Below the pieces are notes generated by a model that ran no database searches, was not told the origin of the DNA, and saw only the letters and a list, made by a program, of their open reading frames with translations. Positions 22,410 through 34,492 of a stretch of 64,000 nucleotides of DNA are shown here, piece after piece. Position 1 is the first letter of the stretch. Each line of letters opens with the position of its first letter. Both the position numbers and the translations under genes were made by a program. The stretch is taken from assembly GCA_000711775.1 (NCBI GenBank), contig ARYC01000316.1, positions 1 through 64,000 of the forward strand, given 5' to 3'. Origin of the DNA: Oxytricha trifallax (Eukaryota > Ciliophora > Spirotrichea > Sporadotrichida > Oxytrichidae).

Positions 22410-22471
22410 GTTCTCATGGTATGCAAGTGAAGCTCTAAATCCTTTAATCAGAGTTCGAAACTCATAAAATC
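22410..22471 (+). pseudogene. tRNA-Gln(CTA) relic
   Basis: The core resembles ciliate glutamine tRNAs that read UAG. The 5' part is GTTCTCATGGTAT, the anticodon loop CTCTAAA (anticodon CTA) is followed by TCCTT, and the T loop is GAGTTCGAAACTC (TTCGAAA with three pairs). The D arm is shortened, the 5' half of the anticodon stem no longer pairs with TCCTT, and the acceptor stem does not close (GTTCTCA against ATAAAAT). It is therefore a pseudogene or tRNA-derived fragment. A CUA-anticodon glutamine tRNA is what a TAG=Gln code requires. Confidence 0.45.
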
Positions 22472-23201
22472 AGTTTTTATAAAACAATGTTTAAATTAAC
22501 TTATTAAGTTTATTTTATTTAGTATAAAAAACTAATTAAAAATTCTCATATTTGCTTATTATATTTTTATTACTCATATATAGTCCTTTGCTACTATTTT
22601 TAATTTCATTTGGTCTCTTGAGGATTGCATTCAAATTTTAGTTGGAAAACCATGAGAAATCTTTATTTATAAAGTAAATTATGCAAAGAAATTATTCAAA
22701 TTTTACATAGAAAATTCATTATTTATAAATGACAGTAAATCAAAAATACAAGATTAAAATTAAAAACATTTCCTGAATTGATTATGGTTAATTGTGAGCT
22801 ATTATGTATCAGAGGATGAAATATAAATAGGGATTTAAATTCAAAATTAAAAAATTGTTTGTAGTGGATAAGAGAATGGTTAAACAGGACATTAATTTAA
22901 TAGATGAAATTATTTAAATTATAAAATTGAGAAATTTGTATATTTTATAAATATAAATCAATTTAAAATATTAGATTTTAAATCTTTTAAATCGCAGCTT
23001 CCAATCTAACATTCTTAAAAAATATAATTAAAATAATCATTATTTACATTAACTAACGGTTAAAATCAAAATTGTTATATTTTTGAAAGTATTTTCTCAT
23101 TAATCATAATATTTTCTCATGAATATATATCTTGATTAGTTCTTTTACAGTTTCAATAAAATAATAAGTTTATTACTATATAATGTTAATTTCTGATATA
23201 C
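22472..23201. other. AT-rich stretch with a chance-length open frame
   Basis: A plus-strand frame is TGA-free at about 22852-23197 (KLFVVDKRMVKQDINLIDE near its start), then becomes I/L/N/K-rich and noise-like. Not called as a gene. Nothing else seen. Confidence 0.4.
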
Positions 23202-23535
23202 AGAAAAGACGGTTGGTGGTCTTACCAATTCTGATAGGGAAGGGGGTTCGCTGATATTTATAACTGGTAAAAAGCACATAATATTCCAGGTTCTGTAGCG
23301 GCTGTTATTTGTAATAAAAATGTACGGGATACTAATCCTGAGCTGGTATTACTTTAAATAGCAGCAAACAAATGTCCTGATTTGTAAATCCGGAGTGCAT
23401 AAATGGAAGAAAGGAAACGTGTAGCTACCACATCTGATGCTTCCGGAGGAGACGTCGGAAGGAAGCAACTTTAACATTATTTCCATTTAATATAAATTTA
23501 CTAATAACCTTATTACTACTACTACTAAATAAATA
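23202..23535 (+). repeat. GC-richer SINE-like unit with (TTA/CTA)n tail
   Basis: About 290 bp with much higher G+C than its surroundings, starting GACGGTTGGTGGTCTTACC, containing GGGGGTTCGCTGAT and CTTCCGGAGGAGACGTC, and ending in TTATTACTACTACTACTA at 23510-23527. A tail of TAN triplets is shared with four other units in the window, including the LINE. A weak B-box-like GGTTCG could indicate a tRNA-derived head, but I cannot fold a tRNA. Its plus frame is open with TAG as Gln (EKTVGGLTNSDREGGS), which is probably chance in a short GC-rich unit. Confidence 0.5.
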
Positions 23536-24045
23536 AAAAATGTTAATGTATATTCTAAAATTAATTGAATAAATCTTTTTTTTATTATTAAACTTAATAA
23601 TATAAATTATTTTTTTTAGTTTTAATATGGGTTATTTTAAAGATATATATTGTTTATTGTTTTAATTATATAAATTAGATATCTAAAAATGAAACAAATG
23701 CAAGTAAATTTTTAAGTTAAATCATTAGTTCAATACATTTTTTATACTTGTTAATTAGAATAATTATCTCTTTATAAGATTTAATAGGAAAATTTATTAA
23801 TAGTTTTTTAGTTATAATCAATTAAACGTTTTACTATCAACAATTATTATAGTTTGTTTATATCTAAATTAAAAAATTGTTAAAATAATTGATTTTTTTA
23901 ATTTAGATGAACCAGTTTAGTTATACTACATACTATAATTTTTTTTAATAAAATTTAAATATGAATTATTAAGAAGTTATTTATATTTATAAAATATTTA
24001 AAATTGTGAGTTTTACACACAAAAAAGTTGAATTATTTAATTTAA
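23536..24045. other. Very AT-rich spacer, nothing recognised
   Basis: Poly-T and poly-A tracts only. Confidence 0.5.
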
Positions 24046-24277
24046 GGTGGGGGTGTCTATAGAATGAATGGAGATAAATAACTACAAAGATTTCAACCAG
24101 TCATTAAAATAAAGCTATTTAAAAACGAGCATCTGAATAATGTAAAAGTTTATAACAATGACGATAAATTTATAATTTTAAATTAAAATGCAAATTTTAT
24201 TATTTAGAATAATATTCAATGAGATCGTTATAAAATTAGTGGGCCTAGACTTTCTATATTTTTTGCTAATAATATAA
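24046..24277 (+). pseudogene. Short unknown coding segment
   Basis: A frame including ATG at 24064 reads GGGVYRMNGDKQLQRFQ, VIKIKLFKNEHLNNVKVY and NNDDKFIILNQNANF. One TGA follows, then DRYKISGPRLSIFFANN in the same frame. The charged composition is protein-like; the segment is too short for family recognition. A further scrap, NEIKFSGGYLENSKSN, lies at about 24499-24550 on the same strand. Confidence 0.35.
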
Positions 24278-25164
24278 ATGTTTTTATATTTTTTTTTTCA
24301 TTCCTTATCTAAATTTTTTAAATTCTTATGAATAATATAATAAATTTGATTTCATATAAGCATTAAGGAGATAGTTTTACTTCTATCCTCTATAATATTG
24401 TTTTATAATTTTATGTTTAATTCAATAATATGACTATTATACAAGTTTGTTGATGTAAAACTCATGTTATAAAAGTAATTTAAAAATAACTTTTTAAACG
24501 AGATAAAATTTAGTGGAGGGTACCTAGAAAATTCTAAAAGTAATATCTGAATTAATTCAAATGTTGTTATTCAAGTAAAATGAATTAACCCTTTTTTTAA
24601 ATAAAATTTGATAACTAGGTTCATGCTCATTAGGATTAAAAATAATCATTAAATTTTTAGATTCTCCTTAATCAATGGGGTCGATAAATATAAATTAATT
24701 AAATAATTACCTTAATTTAAAACTAATTTATAAATTAAAGGTATATATTAAAATAACTTATATTTTATATTGTAAGAATTCATTCTGTATGAGAGAATTA
24801 AATTAAATTTATTTATTTATTATTTAACTCATGGTAATTATTTAGCACAGATATATTTAAACAAAATCTTGACTGATTCAATAATATGATTCGAAATATG
24901 AATCGTTGCTAATGTCATTATTTCTGAATAGTTTCAGGCAATAATTAGTTTTTCTCAATCTAACTCTAATAAACAGTAAAAGAGATATTTTATAACTTGA
25001 TTAACAAGTCATTTAAAACAACTGCTTTCTCAATTTTAAACTCTAACTAATATTTTTAGTAAAATGGCTTTTGAGACATTCATGAAAAATTTAAGAAATT
25101 ATATAAAATTGTAAGAATTCATTTAGGATTTTATTAAATACTTTCTAAATAAATACAAAATAGA
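24278..25164. other. AT-rich stretch with one small scrap
   Basis: Apart from the scrap at 24499-24550 noted with the previous entry, no frame, repeat or RNA gene is convincing. Confidence 0.4.
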
Positions 25165-25400
25165 AAATTGCAAACAGCTTTGTCATTAAACCAATCTCCC
25201 TCGTATTTTCTGCCTTCTGCCCAAGAACTCACATATTTCCGTATTCTTTCTACTTGCTCCTCTGCGAAGTGTCCAATAAACGCAGTTGGTGCTCCTCCGA
25301 GAATAGTAATGCTATTTAAAAATGATGGATATAAAAAATGTAACTTACAAAATTTAATGAATGTTCATCATCGTCGTCTTCATTATCATAACTTTTCACT
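25165..25400 (-). pseudogene. MORN-like exon pair resembling family A (copy A5)
   Basis: On the minus strand an acidic exon (DNEDDDDEHSLNF) is followed by a canonical 37-bp intron (25348-25312, GTAAGTTAC...AAATAG). A second exon follows: ILGGAPTAFIGHFAEEQVER, then RKYVSSWAEGRKYEGDWFN. The end, EGRKYEGDWFND, fits a MORN repeat (G-x-YEG-x-W-x-ND). The bases around the intron (CATTCATTAAATTTT|GTAAGTTAC, then GGACACTTCGCAGAGG) align with the A1/A3 modules, so this looks like a distant relative of family A. The parent gene is unknown; MORN proteins often sit at membranes or cytoskeleton. Confidence 0.5.
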
Positions 25401-26369
25401 CATCATTATTAATTATTAATATTAAATTATCAAATTCTCATTATAAATTATGTATATCTACAACTTATACTGAATTTAATAAATAATAAAATTAATTTCC
25501 TAAATTTTAATGTATTTGCAATATCATAAAAAATAGTAAGTTAGGAATATAATTTAGATTAGCATTAACAGATAATTAAAAGGGATTAAAATAAAAGAGA
25601 ATTATATAAATTAAATTAAAATCTTAATTCTAGTCATTTTTTAATAATAGTCAGTGATTAATTTAAGATGATTTAAGCTAGTTAGTTTTAATAAAATTTA
25701 TATCTTAAATTATGGCTTAAAATTATTTACCAAACTAGTGTTACCAAGCCCTTAATAAATCAGTTGTTTTTTTAATCATATATCACTTTCCCTATATGAT
25801 TTAGTGCTATGTTTTGATTGGAGGTTTGCTTAATATCTATGTGATTAAGAATTAAATTTCAACCCTTGTCCTGACTTTTGAAAATATTCTAGCAAAAATA
25901 ACTCTGAATTTACTCATTTCACATCAAGCCGTCAAGTAAGAAAAGTAATACGACAACTTAACCTGTTCTTTTACTTAATCTAGAAAAAAAATATAATCTT
26001 CCAAAAGTACATATCACTTACGCCTCATTTTTATAGGATAAAAAATATTTATTGATGAATAAATTCGAATCACTCATTTATATTTGATAAATTAATTCAT
26101 TTAATTTTGAAAATAACATAATTGAAATTAAAGGTAATCAATAGTAGCATTTAAAATACTTTAGACTTTATTTGATGTTTAAGAATATATTAATTTATTT
26201 ATTTTTACAACTTTTTTAGGGTTTTTGTGATATTTATTGTCAATTAAGCACCTTTTAAACGTCGTTAATTGTTGAAATATACAAATATACTTAAAATAAA
26301 TGAGCATAATAATTATATTTAATTGGAAAGTTTTTTTTTATAAATGGGATATAGATTCCTATTTTTTTA
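25401..26369. other. AT-rich spacer, nothing recognised
   Basis: No repeat or convincing frame in about 970 bases. Confidence 0.45.
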
Positions 26370-26998
26370 TGGTTTATTAGAAGAAAATTAAAAAATTATA
26401 AAGAATTAAAATATAAATGACTCTCTACTTGTCGTATGGTGACTTTACTTACTCATAACTATATAATTAAGGTATGAAAAATTTTAAAACAATAATTTCT
26501 ACTTAAATTTATCCTAAGCTTATTGGTAATTAAGTCGCATTAATTTAAATTAATTAATGATTGACACCTGAGTCTATTCTTCTAAAATTTATTTGTATTT
26601 ATTGATGTTGTTTCAGTGATGATTTCTTGTTTTTTTGTTGTTGATGGCAACCTTTTGATTATTTTAGTCCTCGAAACTGTTTACATCTTTAAATCTACTT
26701 TAATATAATTTTATAATTAAGTATTAAGAGCTTTTCTATTTAATTTCCTGATAATATTGTCTATTAATTGAGCATATAATATAATTGAATAATGAATACT
26801 TCAAAACTTATAAAGTATTATGGGGATATTAATGAATTAAATTTAATTGATCGAGATCTACTTTCATCTTAGTTTAATCATTTGGAAATACTATTAATTT
26901 AATTTTGGCTTAAACTGAGCTATTTTTCTTCTTGTACTAACAAATCAACCATACTTCCCTGTATTTCATTTTAATATGCAGACTAAGTTTAATGCTAT
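26370..26998 (-). pseudogene. Unknown hydrophilic protein, one in-frame TGA
   Basis: The frame stays continuous on the minus strand from about 26970 to 26370 with TAA/TAG as Gln and a single TGA near 26627. It contains KYREVWLICQYKKKNSS, IKLIVFPNDQTKMKVDLDQ, SRFKDVNSFEDQNNQKVA, YKQILEEQTQVSIINQFK and YQQAQDKFKQKLLFQNF. The hydrophilic strand choice is clear (the plus strand gives only hydrophobic noise). No family recognised; neither the start nor the true end is defined. Confidence 0.4.
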
Positions 26999-27372
26999 AT
27001 ATACCTGCAAATCTATTTATTTCTGTTACGTATAGTATAAATTTAAAATACTTTAATGCTGAACAAACAAATAGTATTACTTAATAGATAAAAGGAAAAT
27101 GACATGAAATATATTTATATGATCATAAAAATATGTTTTGACTTACATGATTAATCAACTTAATCATTTAAATTCTTCTTATCATCATTTCACTTTATTA
27201 AATTTCGTCATTGTTTTAATTGGTTTATTTTTTTATAAATTTAACGAATTAAGTTAGTTAATAGCTTGCTTATATATTTTTTGTATGCTGTGATTGTACT
27301 TTAGCTACTTGATTTAAAATAACTTACCCTAGTATTTTAAAAATATAACACAAAAATTAAATCATATTGATA

Positions 27373-27636
27373 AAACTATGTCTTTTTAACTATTTGTAAC
27401 TCACAAAGAAATATATAAATACATCATCAGAGTTTGAATTGTACTCTCTTAATGTTAATCTTGTTTTAGCAAATAAACGCTTGAAAAATCTTTTAATTTT
27501 TTGCACGGATATTAATAACATTTTGAATTTTCCCACTTAAGCGATACATTAGCTGTAGAAATAAGAGTGCCCAAATTATTCAATCTTTTGTTTGAGACCC
27601 ACTATGTTTTAGACTTTAGAATTAAGTTAGTATTGA
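27373..27636 (+). pseudogene. Unknown coding segment, possibly F-box-like
   Basis: An 88-codon frame ends at TGA 27634-27636, with TAA/TAG as Gln: LCLFNYLQLTKKYINTS, FELYSLNVNLVLANKRLK, LIFCTDINNILNFPTQAI and QKQECPNYSIFCLRPTMF. The opening LFNYL...VNLVLANKRLKNLL vaguely resembles an F-box helix arrangement, but this is speculative. Intact over its length. Confidence 0.35.
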
Positions 27637-29147
27637 ATATTATATATGATTTTATTTCTAAAGTAATAATTTGCTTTTAAATTATTGGGTTTATTATTAT
27701 TGCTCTTATTAAATCTCAATCTGAGAAATTTAATTCTTAATCATGTTAATAATAAATTAATTTATTATTATCCCCCATCGTCCATTATATTAGAATAAAA
27801 ATTGTTGTAATGTTCATTAAATTCCTAATGGCATTTAGAATACATTTATTTGTTTTTTGGTTAATGTTCTTTAATTATTTTTCAAATAAAAATATTATTA
27901 AAACATATAGTTACTTTAATTAATGCTAAAATTTTGCATGGCTTCTGTTGTATTATAATTTGTATTTTATTATTAAACTAATTAAAATGAGCGCAAGGAA
28001 ATTTGAAATTTATAACTAAATTACTAATAAAATATTTGAATAATAATAATGAAAATGACCTTCAATCACATAGTTCATTAACCATAATTTTTGTTATCAA
28101 AAAAATAGTCATTATTTTATTATATTCTGGAATGATTATGCTCAGTTTTAAACATTATGATGGATAAAATGAGATTTAATAATTAATGGAAATAAATTGA
28201 TAACAAGTTACTGCAAATCAATTTGTAAAATATAATTTTATTTCACAGTATATTTAAGTAAAAATCTTTTAAAAAAAGCAGAATTCGACTTCTGACTATA
28301 AGATTAATTTCTTTTTGCTTAAAATTTAAATTTTGCTATAATTCCCAGCAAATCCATATCTATTCTTTGCACTCTGGCTAGAATTTTTTAAAAAAAATCA
28401 ATTATAATTTTAATATAGAATTTAAAAGATTAACATTTACCTGAAATAACTTTGCTTGAGAAATTGAATCTTCATTAATTATTTACTAAAATTACTAAAC
28501 CAGTACATAAGTATTAAACTTAAAAAGTTAAAGGAAAAATTTTACAATTTCATTTAATCATATATAAAGAGACTTTCAAATACAGCTAAATTTTTATCTA
28601 TGATACTAATATGGTATAAATACTGCTTTTTATCATATATAATTTTATAATAAAGTTAGTGTATTTTTGAAAGTAACTTAAAAATTAAGTATATGTCCGT
28701 GCTTATTGATAAATTCAATAGAATATTTCTATTCTAAATTTGGAATTAAAATGTGGTTTTAAATCTTAACTAAACTTATTATGTGTTTTAAATAGAGTTA
28801 AAATAGACAACTATTTCCCAACTTCTCTAAATAACCTATTTATTATTGAAATAATATTTTTTTAACAAAATAGTAAGTCAATACTTTTATTTTTGAGAAA
28901 TAAGGGTTATGTTAATTATTACTTAACAAGCTTAATAATTTTAAGTTTTGATTGTGCTTTTTTAGTTTAGTTTAGGAAATCTACGAGTTCATATTTATCA
29001 TGAGTTTTTAATATAAAAATCAAACTCCTAGCATAACTACAAACAACAAAAATATATACATTTTTTCCCCTTCACAGAATCAGAAAGGATTTGAAAATAT
29101 ATTAAAATATATTTAAGTACATAATAATTCCAATTATATTTTAAGAC
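27637..29147. other. AT-rich stretch, nothing recognised
   Basis: About 1.5 kb with poly-A/T tracts; no motif, repeat or RNA gene seen. Confidence 0.45.
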
Positions 29148-29450
29148 CTGGACGGCTGGAGGGTGGCAGCCTATCCATTAGTAAAATGGGACGCTTAGCT
29201 CGATCCCCATACTCATTAATGGTTTTAACCAGAGAATGATCTTAGCTCATCTACAAAAATGAAATGAATGATGGGAAAAGTGGTGTCACATATGCCACCT
29301 GGTCTTTATCAGGTCCTTCAGTCGATCCTCCTATATATATCTCAGTTAAGAAACTAAATAACTTACTTTTTGTGACTTGATTTTGAAAGCTTGTGATGTT
29401 GATATTTGCAATAGCTTCATCAAGTATAACAAATCAAAGTTCTCCATTTT
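29148..29450 (-). pseudogene. Possible ABC-transporter C-terminal scrap
   Basis: The minus strand reads FVILDEAIANINITSFQ, resembling the Walker B region of ABCC-type ATPases (LLDEATANID). A candidate 36-bp intron (GTAAGTTAT...ATATAG) follows, then EDRLKDLIKTRW, comparable to the helix that follows in ABC proteins. Farther on, NEYGDRAKRPILLMDRLPP resembles a degraded H-loop/EYG region. No ABC signature (LSGGQ) is visible. The match is short and damaged; the family call is tentative. Confidence 0.3.
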
Positions 29451-29649
29451 TATATTTACTGAGTCACTTTTTAAAATAAATAAATAATAAACCTTTATTT
29501 TATTTATGAAAAATAAGTGGAAATGTCTAATTTAAAAAGAAAATGTATTACAATAAAATGAAAACATAATATGGTGTTCCTGGAACAGCTTGTCATTCAT
29601 TAAATTTTGTAAATTACAAAATAAAATATCTAAGCATTTTTTATTTCAG

Positions 29650-29808
29650 CAATACAAACCAGCAGGAGTGGCGACGTCAGTAGATCGAGAACTCAAGAGA
29701 CACTGGAAAAAGATGGGAACAACAAAGTACGTGTGGTCAGATGGGGGAGAGAAAGAAAGATACTGGAAAGATATTAGAGCTGTTTCTGGATTCCATTTCT
29801 GCAATTAA
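29650..29808 (+). pseudogene. MORN-like exon scrap
   Basis: After a splice-acceptor-like TTTTTTATTTCAG, the plus frame reads YKPAGVATSVDRELKRHW, then KKMGTTKYVWSDGGEKERYW and KDIRAVSG to TAA at 29806. The stretch G-x-x-KYVWSDG-x5-YW-KD fits one MORN repeat with substitutions. G+C is higher than in the flanks, so it may be a recent insertion or an exon of a lost gene. Confidence 0.35.
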
Positions 29809-30099
29809 TTGTCTAAACTAATACTTATTATTTTAATTCATTTTCATTTTAAATTAAATATTTCCACTTATTTATTTTATAATTCATTACTCTTGACTTT
29901 CATTTGATATTTGCTTTTATTAAGTATAATTATATATTAATAATAAGAACATTTAAATAAAGCTCTAATTATTTCATTTTTATTTATAAGATATGCTTAA
30001 GTTTGTGAATTATAAATCAATGTAGTTCATTTAATTCTTGTTAAAATAATTTCTTGATCTTTTATAATTTATTATAATAAATTTAATATGGAATTATCA

Positions 30100-30527
30100 T
30101 TGTTATTGTTATTACTGCTAAAGATGACGAGCTGATCTCTATGACTATGTCCTTGAACCAAAGACTTAGAGATGAAGACCAATTTCTAAAAACATCTCTA
30201 AAATAAAGAAGCGAAAGAATAAAAAAGTCACTTTTTTCACTACCGTCCAGCAACACACACCTCCACGGACCACCTTATACGCACCCAGGCCAATCTCAAG
30301 AGCTATCGCGACTACGAAATGACACGAGATAAGACCCCCAGGAGCACCCTATGAGAGGCACATAGATCCAAACAGCCAAAGTCGCTCCCCTACTGAAGAA
30401 ATAAGATAGATAATGACTATTTGAATAAGAAAAACTATCGTCACCTTAAGTACTAATGCAACTAACTAATATATATACGCTTAATAATAATAACAACAGT
30501 AGTAATAAAAATAACAATAATAATTAT
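30100..30527 (+). repeat. GC-richer SINE-like unit with TAA-type tail
   Basis: About 380 bp of higher G+C (for example CCAGCAACACACACCTCCACG) ending in a triplet tail TTAATAATAATAACAAC...AGTAGTAATAA at 30481-30527. Its plus frame is open to TGA 30414-30416 with TAA/TAG as Gln: DDELISMTMSLNQRLRDE, KQRSERIKKSLFSLPSS and GQSQELSRLRNDTRQD. This could be the 3' end of a retroelement ORF. It does not match the 23.2- or 54.1-kb units by eye beyond the tail type. Confidence 0.45.
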
Positions 30528-31065
30528 ATATTTAATACTAGAGATCTTTATTTTTAGTTTTCTTATTCACCTTACCTTAAGTTATTCATCATCATTATAA
30601 AATTTAATATGTTAACACTTAATACTATGATAGCATAAACTGGTTATTTTAATTATAATTTTTTCAATTCGCACATAAATTCAAATATTGAATTCATGAG
30701 TGAAAAATTAAAACCCCGCTTAATTATTTAAGAGTCAAGATTAGAAAATAACGAAGGAAATAAAAATTTAAAAGCATAAGAGTAAAATAATTTGTATAAA
30801 GTGAATTTAATAGTAAATACTTAATATTATATTGAATTAAAATATAAATAAAAACTATCTTATTCTTTAGTTATTAAAAAGCTTTATACTGTATTATTAG
30901 ACATCAGTTAAAATTAATTCTAATGTCATACACAACTAATTGAAAACCTGGCTGAGTTGCTGTTTTACTGAATCTATTTAGTATAATATATCTTTAATCA
31001 GTTATCTTGCTCATTTATCCTTTAGCTTTGTAATAGTAACTAGATCTCAATTAATTTTTACAGAA
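30528..31065. other. AT-rich spacer, nothing recognised
   Basis: No convincing frame or repeat. Confidence 0.45.
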
Positions 31066-31291
31066 AATTGAGTTGCTAAGTGAATTCGTTTAGAGAAAAT
31101 ATATTAGGGAAGACAGATTTCTTAGAGGTTTAAGATAATATAATATTATCGCAGAGAGTAATGGTAGAAAAGAAGTATAAAAATAATAGAAGTATAAAAA
31201 ATACTATAAGAACAAGTTATAAGTAAATAAAGAAGGAAATTTAATTATTTTATAGCAATCACAATAATAAATGGACATATGTGGTTGTTGA
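31066..31291 (+). pseudogene. Short basic/coiled-coil coding segment
   Basis: A TGA-free frame of about 75 codons ends at TGA 31289-31291: IELLSEFVQRKYIREDRFL, RGLRQYNIIAESNGRKEV, then lysine/glutamine-rich KYKKYYKNKLQVNKEGN. High R, E and G content is unlike surrounding noise. No family recognised. Confidence 0.35.
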
Positions 31292-34200
31292 TGAATCGAT
31301 GATAAAACCCATTTTTTTAAATTATAAATAATAAATGAAATTTATTTAATTACTGAAAATAAATCATTTGACTTTTAAAAATTATTTTTTAAATTGATTG
31401 AAATTATTTAATTAGGCAAATAATTATTATGATTTACTAAATTAATTGTCTTTCTTAAATTACACCAATAAGTGGATCAATTTGAATTATACACTGATAA
31501 TTTTTAATTTCAAACAAAAATATTTTATTTTTATTTAAATTAATTCTTTTGTTTAATCTGAAATGAAACATTAGTTTAATGCAATCTCGACAAAATTGAT
31601 TTATAAAATGATTACCCTCAAAGTGATTTTTATATAGAAAATAAACATATTAATAAATAAATTACTAATATATTAAAAATCCTTTACCTTAAGTTATTAT
31701 CTAACTATCTATCTATCTATCTATCTCTATATTAAAATATCCTTCAACAATCTTTTATCTAAAAAATTAATACTTTAAAATATTTAATTAATTTGATAAG
31801 ATTATGATATTTTTTTAATTAAGGATGATTATCTGAATTATCTATTATTCTTTAGAATGATATTTAGTTATTTTTTGAGAAATTTTATTTTATATTTGCA
31901 GTTTATCTATTTGACACTATTTTACACCTATAATAAAAATGGTTCTATTTAAAGGATATATAACAATTTACTAAAATTTAAGAAAATTACTAAAATAACT
32001 CAAATTGTGTATTAAACTACGTATATAGATTAAACATATAAAATTTATTATAGTAAAAAATTTTGTTAGAGTAACAGCTGACATAATCACCATTCAAATT
32101 ATAAAAACGGTACACTACAACTCTACATTTATCGCTCCTCTAAGCTTGATTTTTATTCGTATATTTCCAGCCCCTTAAATAAAATAAGTTCATGTAAATA
32201 ATAATATCTTATAAACCTACTCTTAAAACTTATCATATAGAATTGTACGGAAAAAAGAGCCAAACATGTTGATGAAATTGCATGAATTTGAGAATTTGAC
32301 AACTTTCCCAAGTAATCAAATTTACTAATATAATTACAATGTGTTTCCAATTCTTTTAAGAAAAGTCCATCAAGTTAAAATATAAATGATAGAAACAGCA
32401 GTTAAGAAATTGAATTCCATATTTATATCTATATAGATGTCTGTTAAATCACAATTAATTACCTCAAAAAGACTAGCAATATTTCTGTTTACAGACATAC
32501 CATATATTAAATTATGACAAATAATCAGATATAAATGGAAGGTAAAAATCTAAATAAAGAATATTTATATGAAAGTTAGTGTAAAGTATATACATTTTAG
32601 AATTGCAAAGTAAAAATAAAAGAAGTTTCTCTTATAACGAACTAATAATTGTTCATTCAATCAATCTAGAAATCATAGAAATGCTAAATCGTTATCTATT
32701 ATATTTATTCTGTATTAAATCTTACATAGATGGCGAATTTTAAAGCTAAAATTAAACCACTTATTAACATTAAATGTTTTGGGAGTAATTTCTTTTAAAG
32801 AAGAGTAATAACTAGAGGTATTCCGAAAATGAAGCTCAATCATAGTAAACTCATAGGTAAAAATATCAATGAAAAAATAACCAGAAAAATGCCTTTATAG
32901 AGTTTCATTAACCTAACTAATTTTTAATTACATTGAATAATTTGAGATGTTATATATTATATGTTTTATTATTTTTTATATTCCAATAATACAATACAAT
33001 TTTGTAGAGATTGAAAATCTGAATACAGGAAATTCGATTATTAAAAGTAGAAAAAATTAAAGTCCGTTAAATTTTTTCTATTATATTTTAGAGATTCTAT
33101 TTTTCAAGAAAACCAAAAAAGCTATTATTTCAATAATTATTTTAGAGAACTACTATTAAACTTCGATATTAGAATAAAAATTGTCTTGGTATTTCCCACA
33201 GGTTTTTTAGTCCAGAATAGCTTTTATAAATATTAAAAATTAATAATCGGTTTTAAATAAAATTGAAATAAGTAATAATTCTTCTCTAAGGAAGAAACTT
33301 GGACTAAATTAATACCCAAATAGAGCATATGAATACCAATATACAAGAAATTAAGTATTTGAATAAATATATGAAAAAAATATAGATTCCTTAGTCTGCT
33401 GCTTCATTGTAAAAAAAAATTTAGGCAATCCCAGGAGAGATTTTTAATTTAAGACTTTTATTGCTTACTGCTCTGCTTTATTACTTCTAAATAATGCATG
33501 ACGATATCGAATAAATTGTTATGACACCCTTACATAACTCATCTATGTAATTATTAATGCCAAAAATATTTCATTTAATAATCCATTTATGCATAATAAA
33601 GATAAACTTTTGGGAAATGTAAATCAATTTTTTTAGTTTTTTATAAAAATATTTATAATATATGAAAATTGATAAACTATATATTTATGGCAAATGATTA
33701 TTAATAAAACCTAAAACTTAACACAAACCGAAGTTAGCCCTCTAACAATTAATTTAAATAAATAATGAAGTTTTTAGGTTTATTGCTTCTTAAAATTTGA
33801 AAAATTATCTTCAGTTATCTAAAACTTAGTTGTAAAAAATATTATTACACTGTGATTTTTCATTTGGTAAATTTATTGATAATATGCTTAATTATTCTTT
33901 TTAAGATTAATGGAGTTACAAAAATTATTTTGTTTATTTAATATCCTTAATTTTACAATTTATAATACAAATATTTTAGGCTCTTATTACTATAAACATA
34001 GTTTTATAATTTAATTATAATAGAGTAATTTTTAAGATTATAATGTTTTATCTGAATTTTAATATTACTTTAAATTACTTTTAATCAGAGAGACTTAGAA
34101 AATGAAAGTTAATATTTATAAGATATTTTTAACAGAAATTTTAGCTTAAAAAAATGCGAATTTTTAAATTATTTTATCTTTGAAAAAAGAATGGATTAAT

Positions 34201-34492
34201 CATAAATCTGTATAATTTATCATTTACAGAATCGTGAGTCACCTAATACAGTAAACTGTTTTACTACTTTCAATGGTGAATATTGAATAGAATAAGAGAG
34301 AGTCTGATGAGATATATATAATTATTTACTGATATACAATAGCAATAAAAAATTGATTATTTAATTTTTTAATCGAATGAGTTGCTAATAAATTTCATTC
34401 ATCAGTTTGGTGTAAATGATGGAGTAGATTTATGGATTATTGAAATGATTTCTAGATATTAAAATATTTGAACTTAAGTAACTGTAAACAAT
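31292..34492. other. 3.2 kb AT-rich stretch, weak frames only
   Basis: Contains a (CTAT)n microsatellite at 31705-31727. A minus-strand ORF in standard code at 32153-32350 (METHCNYISKFDYLGK) competes with an open plus frame (YKPTLKTYHIELYGKK), so neither is called. A plus-strand scrap near 34190-34310 (QNRESPNTVNCFTTFNGEY) precedes MITE B2. Nothing else seen. Confidence 0.4.
31705..31727 (+). repeat. (CTAT)n microsatellite
   Basis: About six perfect CTAT units. Not adjacent to a recognisable retroelement end. Confidence 0.8.

Noticed and set aside
31705..31727. (CTAT)n as a possible retroelement tail
   Set aside because: It is a tetranucleotide run without an adjoining GC-richer unit or ORF, so an ordinary microsatellite is simpler.
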